Shown here: piece after piece, positions 1 through 11,700 of the stretch
Position numbering within the stretch: the first letter of the stretch is position 1
Layout of the letters: each line of letters opens with the position of its first letter
The notes under the pieces: generated by a model
Told to the model about the DNA's origin: nothing
Seen by the model: only the letters and a program-made list of their open reading frames with translations
Database searches by the model: none
Source of the DNA: Arabidopsis thaliana
Lineage: Eukaryota > Streptophyta > Magnoliopsida > Brassicales > Brassicaceae
DNA: 64,000 nt
NCBI RefSeq assembly: GCF_000001735.4
Contig: NC_003071.7
Location: forward strand, 9,355,151 to 9,419,150
Reading direction: 5' to 3'
Made by a program: the position numbers and the translations under genes

Positions 1-1808
1 TTCTCTCGAATCCGCCATTAACAAGGTCAATTCAGTTCACAACCTTTACATGCTTTACTTCTTGATTCGATGAACTCTGCAGTTAAAACATAATTCTGAA
101 AGTGGGATCATTTGTTGATGCAGAAAGATAGTAATGGTGTTAAGGAAGCTCTCGATAAATTGAGTGAAGAAGGTTGGGCTAAGAAATGGAGCTCCCAGCC
201 GTATCTTTCGCGCCGTACGGTGTATATCGATCTCTCTATCTAAGCTTATCCTTACGATTTGTTAAAACCATCGATTAGTCGATTAGTCAGTAAGAGTGAA
301 GAAGTGATGTGTCTTTTTTTTCTTGTATCAGACATCACTGCGGGAGCTGACAACTCTCGGTATCAAGAATGCAGAGACTCTGGCCATCCCTAGTGTCAGG
401 AACGATGTAAGGTTCTGTCTTGTTAAGCCTATCTTTGGCAAGAATTGATTTATTGAGGTTTGTAGTGTATGTTAATTAAGGTTCTCTGAATTCTGATTTT
501 AAGTTTGAGTAATGCAGGCGGCTTTTCTTTTCACAGTAGTCGGATCAACTGGGTTCATAGCTGTACTTGCCGGCCAACTTCCCGGGGTAAACTTTCAAAT
601 ACGCTATTTTCTGTGGTGTTTAAGGCCATGAAAAGTCTTTGGTCTTGTCTCATTGATGTTCAGTAGTCTGTTCTTTCTTCTAGAGAATAGTTTAGGCTAT
701 ACTATACCAAGAACTACATCCTACACTATAGACCGTGTATACCATGTCGAAATCAATGACAATATCTCGGTTTCTGTCAAGAGTGTTAGGTTCTATATGA
801 CATATGAATAACTGTTGAATCTGGACAGGACTGGGGATTCTTTGTGCCTTACTTAGTTGGGAGCATTTCGTTGGTAGTTTTAGCCGTGGGAAGCGTTTCA
901 CCAGGGTAAGAAAATAACTGAAACACTGCATATTTGGTTAGCGTAATGTACTCTGGGATACAGATTTATCTTCTGCTGTTTTGTTCTTGTAGGCTTCTTC
1001 AAGCTGCGATTTCCGGGTTTTCGACGTTCTTCCCTGATTATCAAGAACGAATTGCTGCACATGAAGCAGCCCACTTCTTAGGTACCCTTGAAAAGTTTAA
1101 ATCTTTCGATTCCAAAGGTGCAATGTCTTGATTGTGTTTAAAACCTGCAACTTTCCAGTGGCTTACTTAATCGGGCTTCCAATCCTCGGGTACTCGTTAG
1201 ACATCGGTAAAGAACATGTCAATCTCATTGACGAGAGACTAGCTAAACTAATATACAGCGGCAAGCTTGACTCAAAGGAGCTCGATAGGTAGAGTTTAGT
1301 TAAAGAGAAAGAAGAATCAGAGATCTCAAGATTCTCAACCCATTGAATCTTCTTTGGTTTTTCAGGTTGGCTGCTGTTGCAATGGCTGGACTTGCCGCCG
1401 AGGGTCTGAAGTATGACAAAGTAATTGGCCAATCTGCAGATCTCTTCTCTCTTCAGGTCCTCTAGTTCATTTTATCTCATCACTCACATGTTCACTTGGT
1501 AGCTCAGGTTTTAGTTATTACAGCTTCTTCTTTTTTTGTCTCCTGCAGAGATTCATAAACAGAAGCCAACCCAAAATCAGCAACGAGCAGCAGCAAAATC
1601 TAACAAGATGGGCTGTAAGTTTCTCTTGTCATCTCTCATACATGTTTTTTTCTAAAGTATTCATGAACCTACATGTTATGTTATGCAGGTTCTTTACTCT
1701 GCTTCTCTTCTCAAAAACAACAAGACCATCCATGAAGCTCTAATGGCTGCAATGTCCAAAAATGCATCTGTTCTTGAATGCATTCAAACCATTGAGACAG
1801 CTTCCTAG
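1..1808 (+). CDS. Plastid-type membrane protein with HEXXH motif, 3' part (At2g21960-like)
   Basis: The 3' part of a multi-exon gene whose 5' end lies outside the window. Exons read from splice sites and a continuous frame: ..25, 124-219, 332-406, 518-586, 829-905, 993-1081, 1159-1288, 1366-1456, 1549-1614, 1689-1808 (TAG). The protein has two hydrophobic stretches (exons at 518 and 829), then a third segment with AAHEAAHF at the end of the exon at 993, an HEXXH zinc-protease signature. LAAVAMAGLAAEGL (exon at 1366) resembles the AG-AAE segment of FtsH/M41 peptidases. What is seen is the HEXXH and the membrane segments. The inference is a chloroplast membrane protein with an M41-like fold, possibly a protease. 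No AAA ATPase part is visible. I recall the locus as an uncharacterised chloroplast protein. Confidence 0.85.
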
Positions 1809-2037
1809 ATGAACAATCTCTGTTATCTCTTTAATCGATACAACTACGTCCCATAACAACACTCAATTGTTTCACATGAACTTCCATATCTTTTATATAT
1901 ATATATAAAGACACAAAAGTTACAGACTTTCATTATCATCTTCAAGCACCATGAAGAAGAGCAAACTATACTATACTATTATAGATGAAAGTGTACAATA
2001 GTAATACATTTGAGAGTGGTATTTATCATTTATGAAC

Positions 2038-2724
2038 TTAAAGATCATCAGACCAATCACTAGGCTTGGTATCGTAGAACAGTCCATCAACGATCTGATC
2101 AACCAACGAGTCAATGAACGAGTTGCAACTCACTGTAAAGATCCGTCCGACTCTGTTCCGAGAAATCGTTAACCAAGCAAACATCGCCGCGCATCCCATC
2201 GCGGCGAGACCAGCTCCAATAGCTTCACTCAATCCTTCCACATCTAGTTTCTTAAACAACGAGTTCCCCGTAACAATCTCCTCCGTCACCGTCACCGCAA
2301 ATACAATCTGAAAACAGTAAATTTACGAATTAAACCGACTAAAACCGAGATCGAGTTTCTAATTTAAGGTTTAGTGTCTAATTACCATGGCGAGTCTACC
2401 GGAGATGGTTTCGAAATCCTGACTCTTCTTCGAACTCTCTATGTAATCCGTAAGCGTCTCAAAAAACGGAGACGCTAACTCAACATCAGATCCTCCTCCT
2501 CCACCATCTCCGCCGTCCTTTTTAGCGATGACCATATCAGATCCATAAGATCTCAGCGTGCAAAGCCTTGGTTGGAGCACGATCTTCCCGTTCTCGGCTA
2601 AATCGCCACCTCTTGGTCGTTGCTGGATCTGAATCTGCTTAATCGGTTCCGATGATTCGCATCTAGGAGCTCTAAATCTCGGTGACGGTAACTGGTATCG
2701 AATCGCTCGCGTAGCCATAGCCAT
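2038..2724 (-). CDS. SEP2: SEP2, stress enhanced protein 2 (LHC-like thylakoid protein)
   Basis: Two exons, 2724-2386 and 2307-2038, with a GT-AG intron, encode about 202 aa. Residues 1 to about 60 are basic and Ser/Arg-rich, like a chloroplast transit peptide. A Gly/Asp-rich linker follows, then a helix with FETISGRLAM, the ExxxxRxAM-type motif of the chlorophyll a/b-binding superfamily, continuing into IVFAVTVTEE. A second hydrophobic helix follows (GLAAMGCAAMFAWLTI). SEP proteins are two-helix members of the light-harvesting family that accumulate in thylakoids under high light and are thought to be photoprotective. The gene converges with the preceding + strand gene; their stop codons lie about 230 bp apart. 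Confidence 0.93.
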
Positions 2725-3731
2725 TTTCTGATGATCCGAGGAATCTTTTGAGTAAAGTGAGAATTTGAGGGGGAAAACAAAAAGAGAAATCTACATGGTG
2801 ACGAAAGTGTACACGTCGTGTCGTTTATTGTGAGGTGTCAAGATATTGTTCGACGTGGCTCCGTTTTCCCTCAGTAACTTGCTTTTCAAACAAAAAATGA
2901 AATTTAGAAAAATACGTTTGAACTACGTGTCGTTTTGCTTTTATCCATTCGAAAGCTGAATGAACCAGATTCATTTCGACCAAACAATTTGACTCTTCTT
3001 TTTATCGATGTTTAGGTTTAGGTCGGTCCATTTCGGATAAAAGGGACAAACAAGAATAATGGATATGGATATGAATATTTGGGATACACTAAAAATTACC
3101 TACTAAATTAGAGAAAAAATAACTGAACAATTGTTGTTGTTGCAATGGGACCATCTGTTGCTGCTGTGATTGTTATTATGTACTCTGTTGCAACAATGGT
3201 GAAGCTTCCTGTAAATCAGCAACAACTAACATGGTACAGATGAGATAATTCTAGTAAATCCATAGCAACATTCTGGACTCCCATTAGACCATTCTTAGCC
3301 AGATTTTGAGAAAAATTAAGTAAGCTGTATTTTGCAACTGTAGTCATTACGTTAATAGTACTTTTTACCTTGGGACCAACTGAGATGACGATGAGGACGT
3401 ATTTAGAACAGTATTTAGAACGGAGATCTCTTGTTTGGTAACCACCGTCAGCTCTTGTATCTCCTGGTTGGGTGGGATCATCTTTGTGGATGGATTCTCA
3501 TTCTACTAAACTGTAAATCCATCTTTGTGGATGCTTCTTTCGTGTTGAATGAAAAAAAACTCCTAAGCCGAAAAATTAGTTGAATTTGGAAAAGAGATCA
3601 TGCGATTTCATAGAAAGAAAGAAAAAAATTGGATTTCTTATGTGTGATTTTGGTAGCAAAACCACAATACACAGAATAATGCATTTGCTCATAGTATACT
3701 CAAAACATAATATTTTTAGGTTTTATAACAA
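2725..3731. other. Intergenic region upstream of SEP2
   Basis: No gene seen. It should hold the SEP2 promoter on the minus strand just above 2724, where ACGT-type boxes occur (acacgtcgtg near 2810). Around 3120-3240 the minus strand has CAA/CAG-rich sequence that would read as a glutamine-rich peptide, but no frame stays open, so it may be a relic of a Q-rich regulator or simple repeat. Confidence 0.5.
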
Positions 3732-4159
3732 TCACTCAAGAGCTGATTGTAATACTTCTTCTAGACGCTTCTCCGCTGCTTCGTATTGCCTTTTCTTGTC
3801 TTCGAATTCTAGTGTAGCCAAAGCTTTATCCGGAGGCAAATCCTGGTAGCTTCTCAGAGCATCAAGAACGGGTTTAGTCATCTTCTCCAATTCCGTTAGG
3901 TGCTCTGCCATTTCTACTAACACTTTTGTGGCTGATCTCAGAGATTTTGATTGACATATTGGATGCATAATCCTGACGTTCCAACCATTCAATGTCAGAG
4001 TCCTTGTACATCTTTATGTACTCTTCCTCCTTGATTGCCGTTACTTCCATATTTGTTTTCCAATTTTCCATGCGTGATTCACAAGGAACTACTACATCAT
4101 CTTCTAGTTGCGCAAGGATTTTCTTTAAATACGTTAGCTTTTTGTATCGCTCTAAATAC
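3732..4159 (-). pseudogene. Augmin subunit 1 (HAUS1/AUG1)-like C-terminal fragment, frameshifted
   Basis: On the minus strand an exon-like stretch starts after an AG at about 4159 (YLERYKKLTYLKKILAQLED) and runs through CESRMENWKT to ISHK. Protein similarity then continues in another frame as VLVEMAEH, MTKPVLDALRSYQDLPPDKA and a final RLEEVLQSALE with TGA at 3732. The switch falls at a short A run (plus-strand cacttttgtg, 3921-3930), consistent with a 1-bp indel. The C-terminal wording resembles the plant augmin subunit AUG1, which helps recruit gamma-tubulin to spindle microtubules. There is no in-frame start or upstream part nearby, so I call it a truncated duplicate. A short intron bridging the frames is the alternative. 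I recall the locus as At2g21980. Confidence 0.7.
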
Positions 4160-4422
4160 CTAAATCTAAAAATCCGGCCGATATATGAAAAAAGGAAAAA
4201 AAAAAAAATCAAACGTGAATTAATTTGTATGTATTAACCTGAAACACTTTTTTTATAAATCATCCTAAAGAACAATATTACCTCCAAATCCATCCTCATA
4301 TACCTCACCACCAAAAGGACCCACGCATATACACACATATCAATATGATCATATAATCACATATCAATCCACAAACTGAGATCGATCAAGAACGCATTTC
4401 TCCGACCATATATTACATCAAA

Positions 4423-5181
4423 TCATACTCTTACGAAGAAGATACTAAGTTCTGGTCCATTATTTCCTTCGGGACTCAACATATAAAATGTCTCTGAATC
4501 TTTAGACCCAACGACTCGTTCGAAGTAAGCCCTCATGTAAGCCATCTCCGAGTCTGGTCCTTCAAACTCCGTGTTCCCTGGCAAAACTCCGGCACCCATC
4601 GAAACCGGTCTTAATAGCTCCATAACGTTGAGGTCTTCCTCCGTCGCGTCACGTTTCACACCGTACCCCGTTTTCTTACCGTTACTAAACATTGTCCATA
4701 ATGGCTCGTCCATGATCTTGATCTTCTCTTTATCACCTCGTTTCTCTGTCTCTAACGCGATCCTAACCATCCCTCCGCTAAGCTCTTTTTGTAGCACCAT
4801 TGTTTGCATTGCGAGCTCGACGACGAGAGATGGTAAACATCTAGGGCTTTCTTGAATCGAGAGGCTTACACGGCCTTTACGGTATCCGAATAAGGTTCCG
4901 GTAACTCTTGATCCGCTTGACCCGCTTCGGTGCTGGTCAGGTAAGCTACCGCCGGGGAGGACCGGGATTTTGCAAGCTGCCGGTGTGATGATCGGGAAAG
5001 ATCGGAAAACCGAACGAAAAACTCGGAAGACTTTTTTGCTTTTCTTCTTGTGTTGATGAGATGGTTCGAGTAACGTGACATGTTGACGTGGAGCCGGAGA
5101 TGGAGACGGTGACGCAGACGGCGAAGGAGTTGAATATGAGTCGGTGGAGGAGGAAGCACCGCTTGCCCTTTGCTCCCCCAT
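4423..5181 (-). CDS. DUF617 / MIZU-KUSSEI-like protein
   Basis: An intronless 252-aa ORF. Residues 1 to about 60 are Ser/Pro-rich and end in a basic patch (KKKSKKVFRVFRSVFRSF). The rest is the DUF617 domain: VTGTLFGYRKGRVSLSIQ, LVVELAMQTMVLQKELSGGMVRIALE, EPLWTMFSNGKKTGYGVKRD, and the C-terminal MAYMRAYFERVVGSKDSETFYML. The family founder MIZ1 acts in root hydrotropism at the ER membrane. The role of this member is unknown to me (I recall At2g21990). Length and lack of introns fit the family. The ATG at 5179-5181 is the first in-frame Met before the conserved region. The closest neighbour on either side is non-coding. Confidence 0.9.
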   Translation of the reverse strand: MGEQRASGASSSTDSYSTPSPSASPSPSPAPRQHVTLLEPSHQHKKKSKKVFRVFRSVFRSFPIITPAACKIPVLPGGSLPDQHRSGSSGSRVTGTLFGYRKGRVSLSIQESPRCLPSLVVELAMQTMVLQKELSGGMVRIALETEKRGDKEKIKIMDEPLWTMFSNGKKTGYGVKRDATEEDLNVMELLRPVSMGAGVLPGNTEFEGPDSEMAYMRAYFERVVGSKDSETFYMLSPEGNNGPELSIFFVRV

Positions 5182-7113
5182 TAAAGACGGAGACGTCGAC
5201 GAAGATACGACGACGTTTTTATCGAAAATCTTCTTTCTATTTTAAAGAGAATAACTAATGTAAACTGTTTTTAATCCTGTTAGCCTTTTTTGCCTTCCAT
5301 ACACCTTGCAGATTTTAGGATTTCTAATTTTGTTTTTGTTAGAAATTGGAATGGTTTTGAAAAAAGGTCTAAATTTTTGTGTTCACATGGGTTATAGTTT
5401 ATATACGTTGTTGGTTTTAATTTGAAGTGTGATCAGCCAGCTCTATGCTCTATTTTTGAGAGTAGGAAACAAAGCTGTAAATTTCACGACATGTGAAAAC
5501 AAATCAAACGAGTTTCCAAAAATAGAGAAATATATATACATAAAGTTGTAGTCGTTTGTATAGGTCAGGTCAATGTACAAGTGTAATCGGCTGTTAATCT
5601 CATATATGATATCTAAGTCCAACTTGGTGTATAGTGGATTTTGTAAGCTTGTAACAATAATTTAACCAAAAGACGGTTAATTCAATTAAGATATATATCA
5701 AAATTTGAATTTATCTGCACTGAACTATAAACTTCTAGGCTGATTTAATCAAATAAATTTATATATAGATACGGTTTTAAATATTGTTGGGAGGTTTATA
5801 TGATAAAAATCAAACTGAATGTAATTGTGTCAAACTTACTATACTATTGATACATAGTACGATGAAGTACTATGGATATTCAAGTTTAGCTTATCAATGG
5901 TTTACCCAAAAAAATATGGTTACTTCAGTCTTGCATTGCATGCATAGTATTTTGTCATAGGTATGTATATTAATAGTCTGGACATAAATAGATATGATAT
6001 TCCCATGAGTTCGTTGCTCAATCTGGTTTCCGGCTCGATTTGAGTCTTTCTATTATTGTTTTGGTGAGTTCATTTTCAGGTTAATATCTGCTTTGAGTTG
6101 GTTCGGTTATGTTTTTATTCATTAATAAAAATTAGTACCGAATCACCTGATTAAAATTGTGGTTTGGTATTTTCAATTCTGTGTGATACTCCTAACTAAC
6201 CGTAACTACCTAAGCATTCATATTGTGACTATTCCAAGTCTAAAGAAATTAAATATGGTAGAGTTGCTTCATTTTAGAATGTGGTAGAGTTTCAATTTTC
6301 TTAACATTGCATCATCCTTTGCATCAAACTAATTAATTAGTGAATATGAATTGTATTTGGTAGTTTGGTACTGGGGACAATAAAAGACAAGTGAATGGAG
6401 ACAAGAGCGATACTTATTATAAAACCAATTAACAATAATTTAATAGTTGTAAGTTGTAACGTTAATTTTCTAACTTCAAATTAAATAAGAATATAAGAAG
6501 AAGACGTCATGAATATAAGTAAATATCTAAATCAATAGTATATAATTAGCAAAAAGAAGACAAAATATAAGGCCGAGAGGGAATAATTGATACACACACA
6601 TTATTTGTTTTTTTCACGAGTGACTCTCTATTGCAAATGGAACACTGGTCCAAAGAGGTATAGAGAAAGACATAAATAAAATTCCATAAGCAAAGTTATG
6701 AACAGCAAGAAACAAAAACTATATGCGTTCGCCAACACATCTCATTCAGATCAACCCAACTATGAATTTAATCTAGTTAAATATATTCAGCAATATCTTT
6801 AGACTGCACCGCCTATATACCGCAGTTTCATTTATGAATTAAAATAGGAAACAAAATTTCGTTTGATCTTTAAATTTTTTCACCCAAATATATAATTAAA
6901 TTAACTGTTTATAAAAGAAGTTATTTTGTTATAGTTTTTTTTTTCTTTTCTTTTTGTTTCATCTGCAAATGGTTCAGATTACAATGAACGGCATCAATAT
7001 TTTTATCTACCTATTTTGATTGTTCACGAGATTTAATTAATTAATTGATTTGGCACCCTAGTTGTTTTAGTCTTAGTTAAAAAAATTTGAATACATTTTG
7101 TTTTTTAATTTTC
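5182..7113. other. AT-rich intergenic region between DUF617 gene and PROPEP6
   Basis: About 1.9 kb of very AT-rich sequence with no convincing ORF or RNA gene. It lies between two divergently transcribed genes and should contain both promoters. I see no clear transposon ends. Confidence 0.5.
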
Positions 7114-7181
7114 TTTATAAAAGGGTATTTAATGCAAGGTAGGGTGTGTGTGTAAGAACGCAGAGAAGCAGGTGAGGTCAA
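7114..7181 (+). promoter_or_regulatory. PROPEP6 core promoter: TATA box and inverted W-box
   Basis: TTTATAAAAG at 7114-7123 is a good TATA box about 135 bp before the PROPEP6 ATG. GGTCAA at 7176-7181 is the reverse complement of TTGACC, the WRKY-binding W-box. PROPEP genes are defence-inducible, so WRKY input is plausible. The W-box lies downstream of the TATA box, probably in the 5' UTR, so its use is uncertain. A GAA-rich run follows at about 7210-7232. Confidence 0.45.
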
Positions 7182-7257
7182 ACTAGACACAACACTTAAT
7201 GCATTGAGCAGAAGAAGAAGAAGAAGAAGAATTAAGAAGAGAAAGAAAACAAAAAAC

Positions 7258-7852
7258 ATGGAAGTTAATGGAGAAGAAGAGAGAAGAAGTAGAAGAGAAG
7301 ATGAAGAAAAAGAAGATTACTACTACTCTCTTCTCAACTCTCCATGTTCTGTTTGTAACAAATTTGTTCAAGCCATATTGAAGTGTCTTGGTCTTGAGTC
7401 ATCATCAATACCACCATCTTCATCATCATCATCACCATCCTTAGTAGAAGAAGAAGATTCAGGAACTGAAACTGTAAGCTCTCTAATCTCTATGTACTAC
7501 AATCTGTTCTTATAATAATTATATAATCAAAGATGCATCAGAAGTACATAGTTTAGGAATTAAACGTGGAGAAAAAAGAAGTTAATTTAGGAAGCTAGGA
7601 ATTAGTTAAACCCTAATTGAAAATTTGATCTTTCTTCTTTTGTTGGTCAAACACACTTAAACTAAAAAGGTTATACTACTTATATTGGACTTAATGTTAG
7701 AAGTCATGAAATTTGCAATAAATTAAACATCGTATTTATGTTTCATTATATAGGTTGAAGAAACAGGATTTATGGCGAGGATAACAGCAGTGTTAAGAAG
7801 GAGACCAAGACCACCACCTTATAGCTCAGGACGACCTGGTCAAAACAATTGA
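7258..7852 (+). CDS. PROPEP6: PROPEP6, precursor of elicitor peptide Pep6
   Basis: Two exons, 7258-7473 and 7754-7852, give 104 aa. The N-terminal half is acidic (EEERRSRREDEEKEDYYYS), followed by a Cys-containing amphipathic segment (CSVCNKFVQAILKCLGL), a Ser/Pro-rich linker and an acidic patch. The C-terminal 23 residues, beginning ITAVLRRRPR and ending SSGRPGQNN, match the Arabidopsis Pep6 peptide. Pep peptides are released on damage and sensed by the receptor kinases PEPR1/PEPR2 to amplify immunity. There is no signal peptide, as in the rest of the family. An upstream continuation of the frame (from 7204) lies in the GAA-rich leader. I chose the ATG at 7258 because it begins the known precursor. 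The basic core and SSGRPGQN end are the family signature. Confidence 0.95.
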
Positions 7853-8795
7853 TTCTGATTAACACTCCTGAAGACAAGCTTGTGTCTCTCCGTGTGGATC
7901 TTCTTGTTGTTTAAAATTCACTTATGATCTTTATTTTTTTTTACCATTTTTTTGGTTATGTGAGCGGTTTGCTTTTTTTTTCTTCTTAATTTATCTGAAA
8001 TAAGACAAAATTGGTAAGACTCTTTTGTAAAATAGTTTTCATGTTTACCTTCTTAAAATACGTGAGACTTTTTTTTTTTTTTGGTATTTTTACGTGAGAA
8101 AATTATATTCATCGTTTATATCGATATTCTTCTGTTGCTCTTATCTAACTTGAGTGTAAGATTTTTTAGTTTAACACTGGGAAATTAAAAAAAAAATGAT
8201 AAATGTTTTGTTATATCTATATAGGAAAACATTAGTATGTAATATAAAGTTAAAAGAGTTGAACCAATAGAAAAAATATTGCAGAATACAATCAATCAAA
8301 ATAAACTACATAAACATACATTATGCAAAGAAATTTGAGAAAATTAAATAAAATACAACAAATAAAACTTATTGAACCAAAATTTTATCAGATTTTTTTA
8401 GTTTAATGAGATCCTATAAATTTGGATTTTGAGAGTATTAAGTGAACAAAAAAACAAGTGTAAGTGAACCTAATTACGAACCGGGTAACCGATTTACTGG
8501 TTTAACCCACCAAATCCGCTGTAATTCCAAAACACACTGTTGAGAAAAGTAAGAACCCAAGCGAAACAGAGAGCCTTTAAATAATTTCCATTTCATTCTC
8601 ATATATACAAGAAAAAAGAGAGGCCTAGAGATCACAAGACCAGGTCTACAAAATTATCACAGACCTTTGTTTGTTTGTGTTTTTTCTTATTTATCCTATA
8701 AATCTATATAATCCTTCTTCCTTTGCTCCCATCCTAAAGATCTTTCCTTCTGTGTCTACTACATCAACAACCTGTAACCGCAACTAACCCGAGCT
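7853..8795. other. Convergent 3' region of PROPEP6 and RKP
   Basis: No gene seen. It holds the 3' UTRs of PROPEP6 (+) and RKP (-), AT-rich tracts, and one short direct-repeat/T-tract structure at 8059-8099 listed separately. Confidence 0.5.
8059..8099. repeat. 9-bp direct repeat flanking T-tract filler
   Basis: TACGTGAGA occurs at 8059-8067 and 8091-8099. The 23-nt insert between is C, a T run, then GGTATTTT. It is one of a series of similar structures in this window. Confidence 0.6.
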
Positions 8796-11700
8796 TCATG
8801 TGCTTCTTTTGTGACCATCATCGTCTTCTTCTTCTTCTTCTTCTTTATCTCTTATAACATCTATCACCGTAGCATTGCAGAAAAAACATCTCTGACAGTT
8901 GAGAAGATGTCTAGTTATGCAGCCATAACATGATCGATGTGAACACGGAGCAATCATTGCATTAGCCTCCCCCGCGTAGCAGATACAGCAAGTGTTGTCT
9001 TCTATATCTGTCGTGTCTTTGTTGAATGACTCTTCTTTTCTTTCGGGTTCTTGCGATGAAGCCCGGTTTATGAGATGGCTCAAGAAGTTCTCAAGCTGTC
9101 CAAGTTTCTTTACATAGGCATCATCCCCGCTTACACAACCGTCCTGAAAATGTTTTTGAAAAGCTGTGTCAGTAGGAGAAGCAAACGAGCAGAAACTAGA
9201 TTTAAGAGCTTACGTACCCAATTATATTCCAAGAGATACTGAAACCCGTAATAGACTGTATCGGGACAGTCCATGCTTGCGAAAAGACCAATTACATCAT
9301 GTTGTTGCTTTGGTTTTGAGTCTTCACTAGCCTCCAAGAGATTCAAGATTATACCAACCAAAGGAGCTAATAAGATCCCTCGGCTAACTTTCTCTGAAGG
9401 TTGTCCCTGCCGTCTAAGTGACCTGACAGATCTCAAAACAAGAAGAAAACAATATCAATTAAAAATTAGCGATTTCCAACAAAGTTAGAGCTATTTGGGA
9501 TATTTTTGAACTTACAGATCAAAGAACTCGTCATCTACTGCTGAGGTCATGTGATTCAAGATGAAAAGAATCAACTCAGTGAGCCTACGAAGATTCGTGT
9601 CAGTCCCAGCAAGAAATGCTTGTGGCATTGCGTAAGTGCAGAATTCTAAGACCCTTGCGAGATTGCTTGAAAGCTCAAATATCACACAACATTTCCTTTG
9701 CTGAAACTCCATTACCTGCATAAAGACAAGACGAATCAAAAACCGGACAAAGAAGCAAATAGAGTACTACAAAAACTTGTAAGGGAAATGCAGAATAAGA
9801 ACCACAATCATTCAGGGAAAACTATTCAATTACTACGAAAACTTAATCGATGAAAATGATCCAAGCTTATAATCTGACCTGATACTTTTCTTGCATTTCT
9901 CGCACCGAGACAGAAAATTCAGTGATGGTCCAGCTCAGTGTGTTGAATAGACGGTTAAGAAAAGTAGAAAGTAATTCACCATCATTGATACAAGCATCTC
10001 GTAGAAGCGCCTAGACGAAAAAGAAAATCAAAATCCAATATGTAGACTGAGGATCAGATAGGAACAAAGTCAAATCAATCTAACCAACCTGGAAAACAGT
10101 AGACGAAAACGAAGACTCTCCGTTCTTTAAAGAACTAAACCCAGAACCTTTGCAAAGACGAAGAAATATATTTGTGACAGGGATCCAAGATCTGTTGTCA
10201 AACGCTGCCAGTAGTGCTGCAGGCATGTGTCGAGTAGCTGCCTCATTGTTCTCGAAAGCTTCCAAGTACTCTTTGTACTGTACCAGGACGGATATTGACT
10301 GGAGAAGTAGATCTTTAAGATCTGTATTCGATATCCTTGAATCGTTGAAGTGTGTAACTACGAAAGTGATCTGGAAACCCAAGAATTTGCAATGACCATG
10401 TTAGAGCTAATCAACTAACAGTCAGCCATGAGGAAAAATAACAGACAAAAAAGATTGTGTGATAAGAGTTTAGGCATACAAATGATGAAAGTCCTTGTTT
10501 GATGAATGTTGTTGATGGGACAAACGGAGGATCGCTCTTGCGAAGCACATGGAAACAGTCTACCTGAGGAAATAATCAAAGAGATTGTAAACTTAGGGAT
10601 TTCATTGAGAAACAGAGAAAACGCAACAGAATAAGTTGTTGGAAGATCTACTAACTTTGATCAAAGAGAAACTGAAACATGTTCATTTGACATTTATATC
10701 AAGAAGTACCAGAAATGTGCAAAAGCTGTTTACCAAAGATTCAAGGTAGAACTCTGGAATATAAACAAACACAGAATCCATTTTGCTGAGAACCAGAAGT
10801 AGCTGTACAACCCACATGCACAATGCATACATTCCCCTTTGCTTCCATCGAGAGAACAATGAGATGCGGAACCTGACAAAATGATTCAGAATGAGGGCAA
10901 AAATATAGATTGTAATGTTGCCTCACATGAATCATAACTGAAACCTCTTCACTACACCCTCCTTCTGGAGTTAACGCAATCCATGAGTTAAGTGAAACTT
11001 ACCATGCGGAATGTCTAACACAGTCCATCACGTCTTCTTTGTAGTTGTTGCGAGCTTCCTTCAAGCGCTTTATTTGGTCACAAGAAGCCCGTTCTCTTAT
11101 CTGTTTATCAGTTTCTTCAAGAAGTGATATTGATTGCGATTGGTGAGACATGTAATATGATGCCTAAGAAAAGCAGAAAGAGAACCTATCAGCCTCTCAA
11201 GCTTATTCAGGTTGTGGTATGTATCGTACAAAAAATACAACAAAATCTAATTAAGACGGGAATAATTAAAATTACCTGCTTAAAATTTGGAGCAACAGCA
11301 ATATGGTATAATAGCAATAGAGCATCCAATAGTTCTTCTTCGCTTAGTATAGCAGATGAGATTCTACTCTCTTGAAGTGCAGTCCGCATAAATCTTACTG
11401 GACGATAACCAAAGTCAGGGTCAGACTGATTACTTGTGCTAGGTTTGTCGTCTATTTCTTCACTGAAACTTCCAGCACTACATTCTGCAGCAACATGAGA
11501 GGATCTCTCAGGAATGGAACTGCATCGACCACGAGAACTTTGAGCAGTATTTTTTCCTCGATCCTTCAAGGATTTAGTAAGATCGGTATCATAAGCTAAG
11601 CAACAGCATGGCTTTTGCTCAGTCGCGTGAGTTACTCTATTCTGTTCATCATCCATACAACCTTCTTCCCACCGCATTATTTCTTCTTCTTGATCATCTG

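Noticed and set aside
7204-7257. N-terminal extension of PROPEP6 (18 residues, RRRRRR type)
   Set aside because: Encoded by the GAA/AGA-rich leader; the known precursor starts at 7258 and the extension has no family counterpart.
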